A stretch of 64,000 bases of DNA, from the NCBI RefSeq assembly GCF_001411555.2, contig NC_049911.1:30663044-30727043 (forward strand), written 5' to 3'. The translations under genes were made by a program, and so were the position numbers. Source of the DNA: Juglans regia. Lineage: Eukaryota; Streptophyta; Magnoliopsida; Fagales; Juglandaceae. Below the pieces are notes generated by a model that ran no database searches, was not told the origin of the DNA, and worked only from the letters and a program-made list of their open reading frames with translations. Below are positions 26,780 through 37,775 of the stretch, in pieces (positions within the stretch are counted from its first letter, which is position 1; every line of letters begins with the position of its first letter).

Positions 26780-27005
26780 TTTCATTTGGATCGTTTTCAT
26801 TGCGACATAATTCTATTAGTTGCTCTATTGGATTTTTTAAATTCTTCTCCCTGGTTAATTGTATTGGATTTCTGTTTCTCGGTGATAGAGATTCACCTTT
26901 CTGTTGAATTCATCTTTCTCTGGCTTCAGTTTTTTCTTCGGAGTTTTGAACTCTTTGTCCTCTAGAAAAGTTCCATCCCTCATATCAAATTGTTAGAAAG
27001 TAGTT

Positions 27006-27275
27006 ATGGTGTGCCAAGCAGCGAGTCAAACAAGATTTCGGGCCATGAAACACGAAAATGGGATTGCAGGGAGCGCGACGATAATTGTTAAAGTCATTGC
27101 TTGCTTTCAACCTCTCCAGGACTGCCAGGTTCGTAAAAGTTTATTTGATACATATATATATATGGATTTGTTTCAAATGGAGATGGAACGCGTTAGTAGT
27201 TGTATTTACTTTGTCGATTTCTTGTGTTTTTGCCAGGCCGAATATTTCCGTCATTTGCTCAAACCTGTGACGTAG
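27006..27275 (+). CDS. Conserved peptide upstream ORF of the SAC51 family, split by an intron
   Basis: In SAC51 and its paralogues a conserved uORF peptide represses translation of the bHLH protein, and thermospermine relieves the block. Here the peptide starts MVCQAASQTRFR and ends AEYFRHLLKPVT, which I recognise as that family's uORF. A GT-AG intron, 27129-27236 (CAG then GTTCGT; TGCCAG then GCC), splits it after codon 41. Spliced, it is 53 codons (41 plus 12) with a TAG at 27273, matching the length I recall for Arabidopsis. The intron is 108 nt with no in-frame stop, so the unspliced RNA would encode 89 residues ending in the same 12. It lies 231 bases upstream of the main start codon and does not overlap it. 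Action is in cis at the ribosome. Confidence 0.93.
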   Translation: MVCQAASQTRFRAMKHENGIAGSATIIVKVIACFQPLQDCQVRKSLFDTYIYMDLFQMEMERVSSCIYFVDFLCFCQAEYFRHLLKPVT

Positions 27276-27506
27276 ATTTGTTTTGAGTTTGTGTTCAGAC
27301 TTTAAGCTGGAGTTTTTAGTTAGTTTCCTTGTTCCTAATAGAAAGAGAAAATAATCAGCTATTTCTAATTCTTGAAAGCATCATTCTGGTACGTTTACCT
27401 TGTCTGGTTCATGTATTTTATTAGTATTTTTTTTTTTTTTATAACAACAGATTGTGAAGTCTTATGGTGTTTTCCCTTTTGAACTTTAGGTGATTGTTTT
27501 GGTTGG

Positions 27507-28601
27507 ATGGGAGGAGACTGTGGAACCTGGCTTCCTCAGCTGCATTTTAATTGGCAATCACCCAATTTGAATTCCTCGGGTGCTCCCCTTGAAATAGGGC
27601 AGCGAAACCCCTTGCCTGCATTTATAAACTCTGGCACTAATATGGCTCCACTGAATGGGGCGGTGCCGGATTACCCATCTTCTAAACTACCTCATTCTTG
27701 GATAGGTCAAGCTAATGAACCTTGCGGTTGGTTTCATTATGGACCTCATTTGCACCAACCCTTCACCCCTGCCCTTAACAACTCGATTGCTGAAGGCAGA
27801 CTGCCTGCTAACACCTATGAAAGCTGCAGGCAGGCCTTCACACCCAATGCAGGGTCTGAATGTGCCCAGAAGAGGCTTCTTGTTATTGATCAATCGAGGG
27901 ACCAAACCACTTTGATCTTTACTTCTGGGATTGGGACTCCTGTCCAGTGTCTTACTTCTTGGAGTCCAAAACCTAGCGCTGTTTGTAACTTGAACGGGAA
28001 TGATCTTGGAATTAAGGGAGATTCGAACAATTTCTCAGGACCATTATTAACTGATGAATTTAATGAAAATCCCCTAATTGATGGACAAAGCGAAATGCAT
28101 GAAGATACTGAAGAGCTCAATGCCTTGCTCTACTCGGATGATGATAGCGATTATACCGAAGATGGCGAAGTTACAAGCACAGGTCATTCACCTTGTTCAA
28201 TGACAGCTCGGGATGAGAAAGATTGGTTGGAAGGAAGTACTGAAGAAGTTGCTAGTTCTGCTGGGCCAACTAAGAAGCGGAAACTCATTGATGGAGTTTA
28301 TGGTGGTGTACCATCACTGATGGACACGGCAAGTTCTAAGAATGCCAACAAATCCTCTGAATGTGAAGATGATGCAGAATCTAGTTGTGCCAATGACAAC
28401 AATGTGGTGTCAAGAGAAATGGGTTCGTTATCAGGCAACAAAAGGATGAAGAGGGAGAGGATTCGTGAGACTCTGAACATTTTACAAAGCATAATTCCTG
28501 GTGTCAGCAGCAAGGATGCACTTGTGGTCCTCGATGAATCTATACATTACTTGAAGGCTTTGAAGCTCAAAGCCAAGGCTTTAGGACTTAATGCTATCTA
28601 A
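27507..28601 (+). CDS. SAC51: SAC51-type atypical bHLH transcription factor
   Basis: A nuclear regulator from the SAC51/SACL (bHLH142-145) group. Arabidopsis relatives antagonise the TMO5-LHW heterodimer and act downstream of the thermospermine synthase ACL5 to limit xylem differentiation. The 364-residue frame is intronless and begins MGGDCGTWLPQLHF, a start typical of the family. The middle is acidic (EELNALLYSDDDSDYTED, about residue 205). A KKRK patch follows near residue 258. The bHLH lies at the very C-terminus (about 309-356): basic region NKRMKRERIRE, helix 1 TLNILQSIIPG, a short loop, helix 2 DALVVLDESIHYLKALK. The basic region lacks the usual His-Glu-Arg DNA-contact pattern, as expected for this non-canonical group. 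Regulation is by the conserved uORF upstream. A probable further leader intron (27389-27489) would remove two AUGs just before the start. Which paralogue (SAC51 or a SACL) is not settled. Confidence 0.93.
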   Translation: MGGDCGTWLPQLHFNWQSPNLNSSGAPLEIGQRNPLPAFINSGTNMAPLNGAVPDYPSSKLPHSWIGQANEPCGWFHYGPHLHQPFTPALNNSIAEGRLPANTYESCRQAFTPNAGSECAQKRLLVIDQSRDQTTLIFTSGIGTPVQCLTSWSPKPSAVCNLNGNDLGIKGDSNNFSGPLLTDEFNENPLIDGQSEMHEDTEELNALLYSDDDSDYTEDGEVTSTGHSPCSMTARDEKDWLEGSTEEVASSAGPTKKRKLIDGVYGGVPSLMDTASSKNANKSSECEDDAESSCANDNNVVSREMGSLSGNKRMKRERIRETLNILQSIIPGVSSKDALVVLDESIHYLKALKLKAKALGLNAI

Positions 28602-28878
28602 GTTGCAGGGTGCTTTCGACACAATATCTTTAGCAGTGCGTGGTATCATCAGTTGCCGTATATTAGAAGAGTACAAAATATCATATTGGGGTGTGAATTT
28701 GCATACAGGAGTTCTTAGCAGTGGAGGCAAAAGCTCTGGAGACAGTAGAGAGAAAAGCTTGAACACATCAAAGTCTTTCTGCAGTGATCGAGTTGGAAAT
28801 TAGCAGCTTTGGCTTTGGAGAATGTATGTGTAATTTCTTTCTAGAGAGAGGATGAAGAAGTGCGGTATATTATGTCAT

Positions 28879-28884
28879 AATAAA
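28879..28884 (+). terminator. Candidate poly(A) signal of the SAC51-type gene
   Basis: An AATAAA hexamer 278 bases after the stop codon. The actual cleavage site may lie further downstream in the T-rich DNA near 29.2 kb. Confidence 0.4.
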
Positions 28885-30535
28885 GGGTGGTGAATCATTA
28901 GTCTTGTCTTAGGGTTTAGAGAAAGTGAAACCCATCCTTGGGCGTGGATTGTGGATGAGATGACTGGTTGTTCCAGACGGGGCCCAGATAGAGGAGCGTG
29001 CACACCCCCCCGGTGTCTTGGGACCCAACTCACACTTTCACTTTCTCTCACTCTTTTTGTATTCTTGTAATGTTTAATTGTTGGTGGCGTTATCTTTTTC
29101 TTGACGTAGAAATCTGCACCAGCAAAGAGGCCGTATCCATTTCATCATGCAGCAACTTGCTTGGGGGCCCTAGATTCACCATTTCCACTAATCCTTGAAC
29201 CCAAAAAAAAAAGTTGTTATCTTTTTCCTTTTTTTTTTTTTTTTCCCTTAAATGTACAACTCTCTGTGGGATTTGATATTTTCCCTTCTTTTATGGCACT
29301 GTAAGTTTGTTTGTGGAAAACTGATAATGTTTTGCTTGGTGCTGTCTATCATGGGTTTAGTGGTAACGTACTCTGCTCTTCTTGTTGTTTGTTGTGGTGG
29401 CTTGGTCGGTAGGGAGATAATGATGATATCTTGGTTTTGTGTAATTTAGTTTGTTTGGTTTTATTATTGTCTTTATGCCGCTGTACTCACGTCGCATGCA
29501 CGCATTTATGATTTGAGACAGCGATGTGCCTGGTTATTTCTTGGCTACTTCGATGTTTTTGCAAAAACTTCCGTCTAAGGATGATGGTGTGTGAGGGGGC
29601 CACCCGGTTGCATTATTGGTGTGAGGATACATATGTCGAATCATAAAAATGCATTTCCTTAAACCTTCATTTTTTTTATTCTTCTGGGTGTTTTGTTTAG
29701 ATGCAAGCTTTTGTAACAATGTGATTCACTAGGAGTAATGTTACATGTATGCAAGTCTACTTTGAATTGAATAGTGAGGTGAGATGACATGAGTTGAATA
29801 AAATATTGTTAGAATATTATTTGTAAAATTATTATTATTTTAAGATTTGAAAAAATTGAATTGTTTATTATATTTTGTGTGTGAATTTAAACATGGTATA
29901 TATTATTTTCTTTTTTGGTATAATTACGAATGTTTTGTTACATTGATTTTTTAATTAATATATTCAACTTAAAGTCCCATTTTAAAATTGAGAATTTATC
30001 GAGATAGTATATTCAATATAATTTCGGTCTATGGTTAAGTTGATTGAGGCAGGAATATATTCCGCGTGACGTAAACGGATTCCTCATCTTAAACAACATG
30101 CCTTCTCCATTTCGCAATAAGAAATCAAGACAAAAATCCCTGAATGTGAATATGGTTTTAGATAATCAAAGTTACATTATTATAGCTTTAACTTCTCTAT
30201 TACTATACTGAGCCTCGACTTTTGATAAGGTCGCATAAATCATGAGTGAAGTCAGGTCGCATATATTCGGTTGAAAGATTCTTTAATCTTTTGATGTATT
30301 GTCCTCGTACTTTTCTCGACAAAATTGATGATGTTCATTCTTTTGTTTTTTTAAATTAATATCCGGTGCCTTTAGTTAATGAATTAATTTTCTATTTTGA
30401 AATAGCATAAATGATATTGGAATCATTGATCACATTTATCTCTATTGGTAATATTTTATATGATTAAAGTATTAAAGTAAACGTAATTAAATATGACGAA
30501 ACAATTAATTAAGGAAGATTCTGAAAACGTTTGGA

Positions 30536-30720
30536 GCAACATAAATTATTAATGTTATATACAGTCACGTATTGTGTATGCAACGCGTACTTCTCTTGAA
30601 AAAGTAAGAAATTTACTATAAAAAATTAATTTTTTTATATAAATTTTATATTTATTTATTTTTAAAAAAAATATATATAACTTTTACACATTTCAAAAGT
30701 GTAAATATCAATCATAATAT
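30536..30720. mobile_element. MITE-like element, family C
   Basis: Resembles the copy at 57.7 kb: TTATATACAGTCACGTATTG near the left, a central AAAAAATTAATTTTTTTATATAAATTTTATATTT, and CTTTTACACATTTC near the right. Boundaries are approximate. Confidence 0.45.
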
Positions 30721-31004
30721 CTGTTGAGGCAAGCATTGAAAGTGTCTGTACAACTATGCACAAAATTGGTTGTTTTCTCTCAGGCCGTCCGCTCCGCTAT
30801 TTATTTTGTACTGGAAAAGCACCAACCTCGGTGCCCGTAACAGAGTAGGAGAATTATACGCAACCTGTGTGTGTTCATACGTTAAATATCACAAACACAC
30901 ACAATTCTCTGTCACTGTCAGTATATTGACTTCAATTTTCGGTCAAAATGCCACATAACATAAAAAAAAAAAAAAATTGTAGTTCTGGTCGGTTATATAG
31001 AAAA

Positions 31005-31172
31005 AATTTATTTATCATTCTAACTTCTATCATCTTCCCATTATTTTATAATGTGATATTAAATGATAGGTTCACAAGTAAAATAGAATAAATAATCTCC
31101 AATCATTTAATGTCACATCATAAAATAATGAGAAGATGATGAAATTTAAGATGATGAGTAACATTACTCGAT
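31005..31172. mobile_element. Palindromic MITE, family D (best copy)
   Basis: The left arm ATCATCTTCCCATTATTTTATAATGTGATATTAAATGAT is complementary, with few mismatches, to the right arm ATCATTTAATGTCACATCATAAAATAATGAGAAGATGAT. The outer parts (ATTCTAACTTCT against AATTTAAGATGATGAGTAAC) are less exact. The centre AGGTTCACAAGTAAAATAGAATAAATAATCTCC is shared in part with the copies at 10.5 and 17.6 kb. The RNA would fold into a long hairpin. Confidence 0.65.
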
Positions 31173-34100
31173 TATATAGCGTCTGCACTGCAGAAAAGGT
31201 TGAGTTTACTTGTACAAATTTTGTGTCAAAGTTGTACAGAATATTCGTTCTATATTTTGATCACTTTGGTATTCGAACTTTGCTTGCTTCACGGCCTTTA
31301 GAGCTTTAGGATTAGTTTATGTATATGTATATACAAAATCATATCTTTGCATATCTATTTAGTCATTCAAATAAAATTTTCGCATTGACTTAAATATATT
31401 AATTTCTTTCTAAAATCAATTTATATATATATATATATATTACAGTTAGCATCCATTATATTCATTTGACATTAATAATACAAATGTAATGAAAAAAATA
31501 TATAATATATTATAATAATAAAATGAATGTGCTGGTAAATATTTGTTGTATTGTTGGAGGGAGAAGAGAAAATGATTGTGCAAAAGAGAGAGTGAGATGA
31601 GAGAGAAATAATTAATAAAATAACATTTGAAGAGTGAACAGTAAATATCTAAATTTGTATAAATACTATTCATAACTATGCAAAATATAGAAATGTATAA
31701 TCTAATGTAAATGAATTTAAACTCATATTATATAAATATGACTTTATATATACGTATGCATAAGCTAATGTAAATACTCTAAAGATGCAGTGTCCAACAC
31801 TAGAATGCATTACCTCTTTTACTCTTTAGTATTCCATTAAAGGACAAGATGGAAAAGGATTTAACAGTAATTGGAGCCCATCTTTGTTATTTCCATGAGC
31901 CCAGAGCAAGGTTGGGCCAGTCCAGAATCCACAAGCGCGTGCACGGCTTTGGATAAAAAAGACCAAGTACTAATGCCTCGTTTGAATATTGAAATTATCT
32001 TAACCCATCTCATTTTATTTGATCTCAATATCTACGTACTACTCAAATATAAATATTTTTTAATTTCAAAATTTTAAAAATTTTAATCTAATATTTAATT
32101 AATCATTAAAATTTTCTTAAACTTCCAAACAAAATACAAAAAATAATTTAACTTTTTCAAATCTTAAAATAAAAATAATATTAAAAAAATATATTATTTC
32201 AAGTGTCTAATTAAATGTTATTATACTATAGTATTAAGTGTTATTAACTTATTATATTGGACTTATTTCTATACTAGTATCTAATTTATTTCTATACTTG
32301 GCTTATATTGTAGTATTACATGTTATTATAATCTAGGAGATTAATATTATGTGTTATTAACTTATTATACTAGACTTATTTCAATACTATTGTATAACTT
32401 ATTTATATACTTGATTATGTATGGTAGTAATACTATGATGTTTACACATATTAAACTATTATTAGTTTATTTTTTTTATAATACAAGTATATTATTTTAT
32501 AATAATTAGCTCATACTTGTATATAATTAAATTTAACTACATAAGTTCTAGTTATATAACTATATAACTATACTAGTATATAAGATATATATATAATATA
32601 AATATATAAGTATATCACTATACTAAATCATTTATTGCTAATTTCTCAATTTTGAATTTTTTTATCTAATCATTAAGGGTTTATTTGGAACAAGTTTATA
32701 TCCCAAATTTCTTATCTCATCCCATTCCCAAACATCATTGAAAAAAAAACTTTTAAACTAATTATTACAATTTTTCTAAACTTTTGAACAAAAAATAAAA
32801 AATAATTCAACATTTTCAACTTCCAAACAAAAATAATATTAAAAAACTATATCATAACAATATTTTAACTTTATAATAATTTTTATTCAAATTTTTCTCT
32901 CTCATTTTACAAAATCTCATAAAACATTAACTCAAATTATTTCACTACTATTTACTATCTTATTAATATTTACAAAAGAATTCCACTTCTGACCGGCTAG
33001 GTTAATGTTGGGCATTTAAGAGCCTTTAATCAAAATATGACACGTATGAAGTTTTATATTATATACACTAAAATTGGTCTCGTTTGATTATGTTAAGAAA
33101 AATCAATTCCTATAACCTGAAAAGTCAAAAGATAAAACTTAATCTTCTTCTTCAAATCAGTTTGCCGCCGCACCAAATCCAGACCACCACCGCACCAAAC
33201 TAGGTTTGTTGCCTCCACAACCAGAAAACGCCTTCGCACCACCAAGCTCCGTCACAACCACCAAGCTCTTTCTCCCCCATGAACTCATGTCGGTGAAGAG
33301 TTCCAGCACAGAAGCTGCCTAAGCATAGCAAAACCCATGAAGTTTCGTCGCCCATGAGCATTCTTAGCTAACTCTCATCTACCCATTATTATCCTTCAAC
33401 GAGTGAGAGCAATTCCAAGGAATAGGACCACTGCTATGAATCACAGCACTTTCCATTTTTCTACCATTACAAGCCTTTTTTATTTTTTTCTTTCTTCTAA
33501 TGAAAGCCCAATACAGACGGAAGAAAAGCACATTAACAAAAGATATTTGCTTGTTCAAGGAGAAGATGACCCTGTAGAGAGCGTTCTAGAGGTCTTCTAT
33601 GACCTTGGTAGAGGCTTTTTGGGAGTCGAGCCCTTGGGACTCATAATGGGATACGAGTTATTGTGGGGTAGGTAGCTTTCTCTTATGTGATAAAAACCAA
33701 GCCAAGGAAAAACAATTGAAGGAGAGAGAGGTTGGGTTGCCATTTCACAATAGAGCAGAGAGTAACGAGGGAGCTTTTTTCACAGCATTTTTAGCTGTAG
33801 GAAGGTACATTAGATGTAAAATAGAAGAGCCTACGTATCAAATATTTATTGAATGGCTGCTATTAGAGGGATAATGGACACCAGTAAGAAGATATTCTCT
33901 TCACAAAATTCTCATCCTATCCCACTCCCAAACTTTTCGTAAAACTTTTCTTAAACTTTTAAACAAAACACAAAAAATAATTCAACATTTTCAAATCCTA
34001 AAATAAAAATTATATTTAAAAATTATATTCTAATAATATTTTACCATTATAATTTTTGTATTCAAATTATTCTCTCTCATTTCTCAAAATTCCATAAAAC

Positions 34101-35069
34101 ACTTTAATTCAAATTATTTTACTACTATTCACAAACTATTTATCTACTATTCACAAATTTTTCATCTCATCTCAATGTTCAAATAGTTTTCAGTTTTCCC
34201 AAGTTGTTTATGTTATTTTTATGAGTTATGTTAAACATAATTTAATGTGTTACCACTAATTTATAATTGGATCTATTATAATTTTTAAAAAGTCAAAGCA
34301 TCAATAATTGTTTAATATAGTTTGTAAGAAATGAACATTCATAGTGGGCACTCATTCTCTTTCTCTTGGGGGTTATGAAGCGGCTTAAGAGCCACTTCAC
34401 AAGCCTTAATGACTGACCCTTAATAGCCAGCCGGAGTTTATTCTTAGAGGGGCTATTTACAAAGCCTCTCCCCCTCGTGGATGTCTCTTGCATCACAAAA
34501 CGAGTTATCTCTAGTCTATGTATCTAGGCTGTGGAATTTGTGAGTGTTGTTCTGGTTTTACCATGTAGCACACTCCACCATTGATACGGGAGATTACGGA
34601 TGAACAACTACGATGACGGAGAATCCGTAAAACAACCATACTAGATCTAAAATATTTTTGACGAGGTAATATCGCTTTTATTATATACTTTGATCTAGTA
34701 TTTCTAACATAATTTACTTAGAAAATCAAAATAAGGTTTCTAAATATATATTCCATATTTTTATATTACTAATATGTATTTAATTTTTATTCCAATATTA
34801 GACGTGTCTTCCAAACATGTAAAGTGAGATGGACGTATTTGGTATATTTTTTAAAGTAGACATATTTCGTATGTTATTGAGAGGTACATGGACTTATCCC
34901 AAATGCGCAACATTAATAAACTTTAAAATAAGGTGCCAGATGTTTCACGTAGAGCAGCGAAAAGGCAGCATTCGGATCAAAGTTACGTACATGCGTGGTC
35001 TCGTTGCGTCCGAACGGCTACATTCACTTGTTGTGAACTATAGAAGGTGTTTCTTTATTCGGACTCCAG

Positions 35070-35096
35070 GAGAGAGAGAGAGAGAGAGAGGGAGAG
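35070..35096 (+). repeat. (GA)n microsatellite
   Basis: GA-rich run about 110 bases upstream of the pseudogene start codon, probably in the ancestral leader. Confidence 0.9.
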
Positions 35097-35283
35097 AAAA
35101 AAGTAGAAATAAAGAATCGTAATCGTCTTGTGACTCTTGTCCAGAAGCTGGTTATAGCCGTTACGATCGGGTTTCGGGTTACGGGTTTGGGGGTGGGTTC
35201 TCAGAATGGAGTCGTCTGGTTTTCACGATGACAACATCCACAATTTGCCCGACACCCGTCGCTTCGACGGTCACCAAGTACTC

Positions 35284-35309
35284 CTCTCTCTCTCTCTCTC
35301 TCTCTCTCT
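35284..35309 (+). repeat. (TC)n microsatellite in first intron
   Basis: CT dinucleotide run beginning seven bases inside the first intron of the WD40 pseudogene. Confidence 0.9.
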
Positions 35310-37539
35310 TTTTCTCAACATAATGTTATGTAGTCGTCGATGTCTGTTTTTTCGTTAATGGGATTTGTTTTTTCGTTTCAATTCCGGTCCTAATTAGCAC
35401 TGCCATGGGTATTGTTTTTGTCGTGAAAAAGACTAAATAAGGTGCTCCTCGGTTGAATAAGTGACTTAAGTTCTTTGAAAATCTTTCTCATTTGAAATGA
35501 GAATTCTGGATGTTTTATTTTTTCAATTTGTAAGGTGCTAATGGTATTTTCTGCCCTTCTTTTTTTGTAAGTGGCCACGCACTTTTGATGAATTGCCAGG
35601 ACGATAATTTAGTTATCGTATTCAGGAGAGGAACTCACAGTTTTATGAAAGGTTGGTTTTATGTGAACTTGGTGATAGTGGCGAAGACATAATTTTTACG
35701 ATATAGTAACGTGGGTTTAGTCAAGATTTAGAGATACCCGGTTTCTTACAACTGGAGAACACTACTTATTTCTTGCAAAGATTGAAAACAGGGCGAGGGA
35801 AGGAGGTAGAAGTTTTTTTAATTTTGCGCTAAAGTTATCGATTTTAGGACAGGTATATTCCTCTCAAGACCAGATGTAATATGATGTTGTGACCACTCTT
35901 GTGTTTTGGGTTGAGAGTTCCTCACCGATGTGCTTTACAACGGTCAATGTTTGAACGCATTTTATGGTACCTAATTTGAGTTCGTTAGGGTTTCTTGCAA
36001 GACAAACCTGGGATGAAAGTAGTTTTCTCTTCGTGAGATCTTCTGGCTTTCATGTTGTTGTTCATAGCATCTTCCACTAATTGCCATCTTTTTCAAATCT
36101 AAGTTCTTAATATTTATGACAACCAAACCAAGTGAGTGATTAATGTCATATTGCCATCTGGGGCATTTTGTTTAATATGCAATGGTTTCTGATTTGTTAT
36201 GTGCTAAAAAAATTATGCTTTATTGACGGTCTATGGTTCTGTATAGGATGTTAATCACAGTCTACAGATGCACTCATCATTGATACGGAGGCTCTCCCTT
36301 GAGAAAGTAATGGAGGTTAGTACGATATCTGGTGTATAATGTTCTTATTAAATGATGAAATGACAGGGTTTATGCAGCCTTATACACATTCATATTGTCT
36401 CTTTTGATAATTTTTCCTTGTACTCTGTTATCGTAATCTTGAATTTCGCACCTTTCTGTCTGATCCTGGCAACATATATAACAGATTCTAAAAGGCGCTG
36501 CATAAAAATCTGGGGTCCCAAGTCCCATTATTTTTTTAAAAAAAAGGGGTAGGAAAGGTTAGAAAACAATGTGAAATTTTAAGGCGGCCTAAAATTATTA
36601 TTTTGAAAAAGGCTAAATCATAATGTTCTTCTATGCTCAAGTCCAACCACTTGGAGTTCAACCATTGTCTTTCAAGGATCCCAAAAAATTTGTTATATGA
36701 AAGCACTTGCTAATTTATGACTTCTAGAATCCTGGAATAGTGATTACCAAAATGATGTACCTTGTGAAGGACCCATGGAATTTGAATTATCACGTGTTAT
36801 ACAGTAGTTAGTATCTTTGTTGTTATAAAGTAGTTGGTCTCTTTGTTCCTACCATGATATTAAGAATAACTGTATTTATCACCCCCTCCCTTTCTCTCTG
36901 TCTCTATTTGTCACAAGGGCATCAAGATTGTGTTAATGCTGTGGCTTGGAATTCCAAAGGGTCTCTCTTGATATCTGAATCAGATGACACGAGGGTATGA
37001 TTCCTTTTTTTTTTGGTTGAGTAAGATGTAAAAAAGGAAGAGGTTTGATCCTGGCCTGCAGGAAGTATTCACAATGAACACACTAAACCAACAAAGGGGG
37101 AAAGAGCTATAAAATCCTGAAAATTATAAATATAAAAGGGAGCACCATAATGGGATTTTGTCTACTGATACAAGGTGTTTAAGACAAAAATTTTAACTCC
37201 AACACTGATCTTTCGCAATTCCTAAAGCTATACACTGGATTCTTTCCCTCCATATGCACCACTGGTATGGTTCTTTTATGTTTATAATTAGAAACCCCCT
37301 CCATTGATACGTAAATGGCATAATTTTGTTTCTCATTAGGCTACATTAGACCGTGTGATGTTTTTTTTTTTGCATGGTGTAGGTAGCATGCGTAGAAGCG
37401 TGCTAATATCTTGACTATGATACATTAAAAAATATGCTTCTTACATCCTCTATTCCTCTTTATTTTGTCAAAAATTCCCCGATAAACCTTGTTGATAAAC
37501 TCTGGTCGTCTTTTATGAGTGATTAGCATGTGCCTCATA

Positions 37540-37775
37540 TGTAAATGCCCTGATGGAAGGCCCAAACCACATGACCTATACTCGAAAATGCCTTGTCAAA
37601 AATACAATTGGAGCCCCATTAGAACCTTATAAAGAGCAAGGACTTATTCTTCCCAAGCAATGTGGGATCCCATGTACTACCTTCCATTTTCCTTATCATA
37701 TGGGGATCTCATTCACCACTTACCCTTATTCTTATTATATGTGGTATCACATCATGTCACATCATTCTGTTTGAT
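37540..37775. mobile_element. Possible transposon fragment inside pseudogene intron 3
   Basis: The stretch GATGGAAGGCCCAAACCACATG through AATGTGGGATCCCATGTACT and repeated CTTATTC/CATATGGGGATC words resembles LTR-type DNA I associate with plant retrotransposons. It contains a 73-codon frame with no recognisable domain. It lies in a third intron that spans about 1.16 kb. No second copy exists in the window to confirm it. Confidence 0.3.

Larger units (their letters stand above)
25300..27005 (+). promoter_or_regulatory. Promoter and intron-containing 5' leader of the SAC51-type gene
   Basis: A CT-rich tract at 25751-25769 suggests transcription begins near 25745. The first leader exon has no ATG and ends at 25890 (CAGCC then GTAAGT). 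A 599-nt leader intron, 25891-26489, ends TTTGTTTGCAG. The second leader exon, 26490-27128, carries three short upstream ORFs before the conserved one. A long AUG-rich leader is typical of this gene family, where translation rather than transcription sets protein output. Transcript ends are inferred from composition only. Confidence 0.6.
28890..35060. other. Intergenic, transposon relics
   Basis: No gene is supported. Partial family-A MITE copies lie at about 29749-29900, 31971-32215, 32683-32990 and 33895-34185 (GTTTGGAAC/CCAAAC ends, AT-rich interiors, poor boundaries). The stretch 33120-33400 is unusually CCACC/GCACCA-rich and looks like transposon sequence. A 90-codon frame at 33403 lies beside it and is not called. 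SINE-like wording such as GGTTAAGTTGATTGAGG at 30.03 kb was noted but not confirmed. Confidence 0.55.

Noticed and set aside
27085..27270. Second open frame overlapping the conserved uORF
   Set aside because: It starts with TTG, crosses the intron and has no conservation signal; the MVCQAASQ frame is the real one.
33403..33675. 90-codon plus-strand frame
   Set aside because: Adjoins a CCACC-rich transposon-like stretch; no domain and no splice-consistent neighbours.
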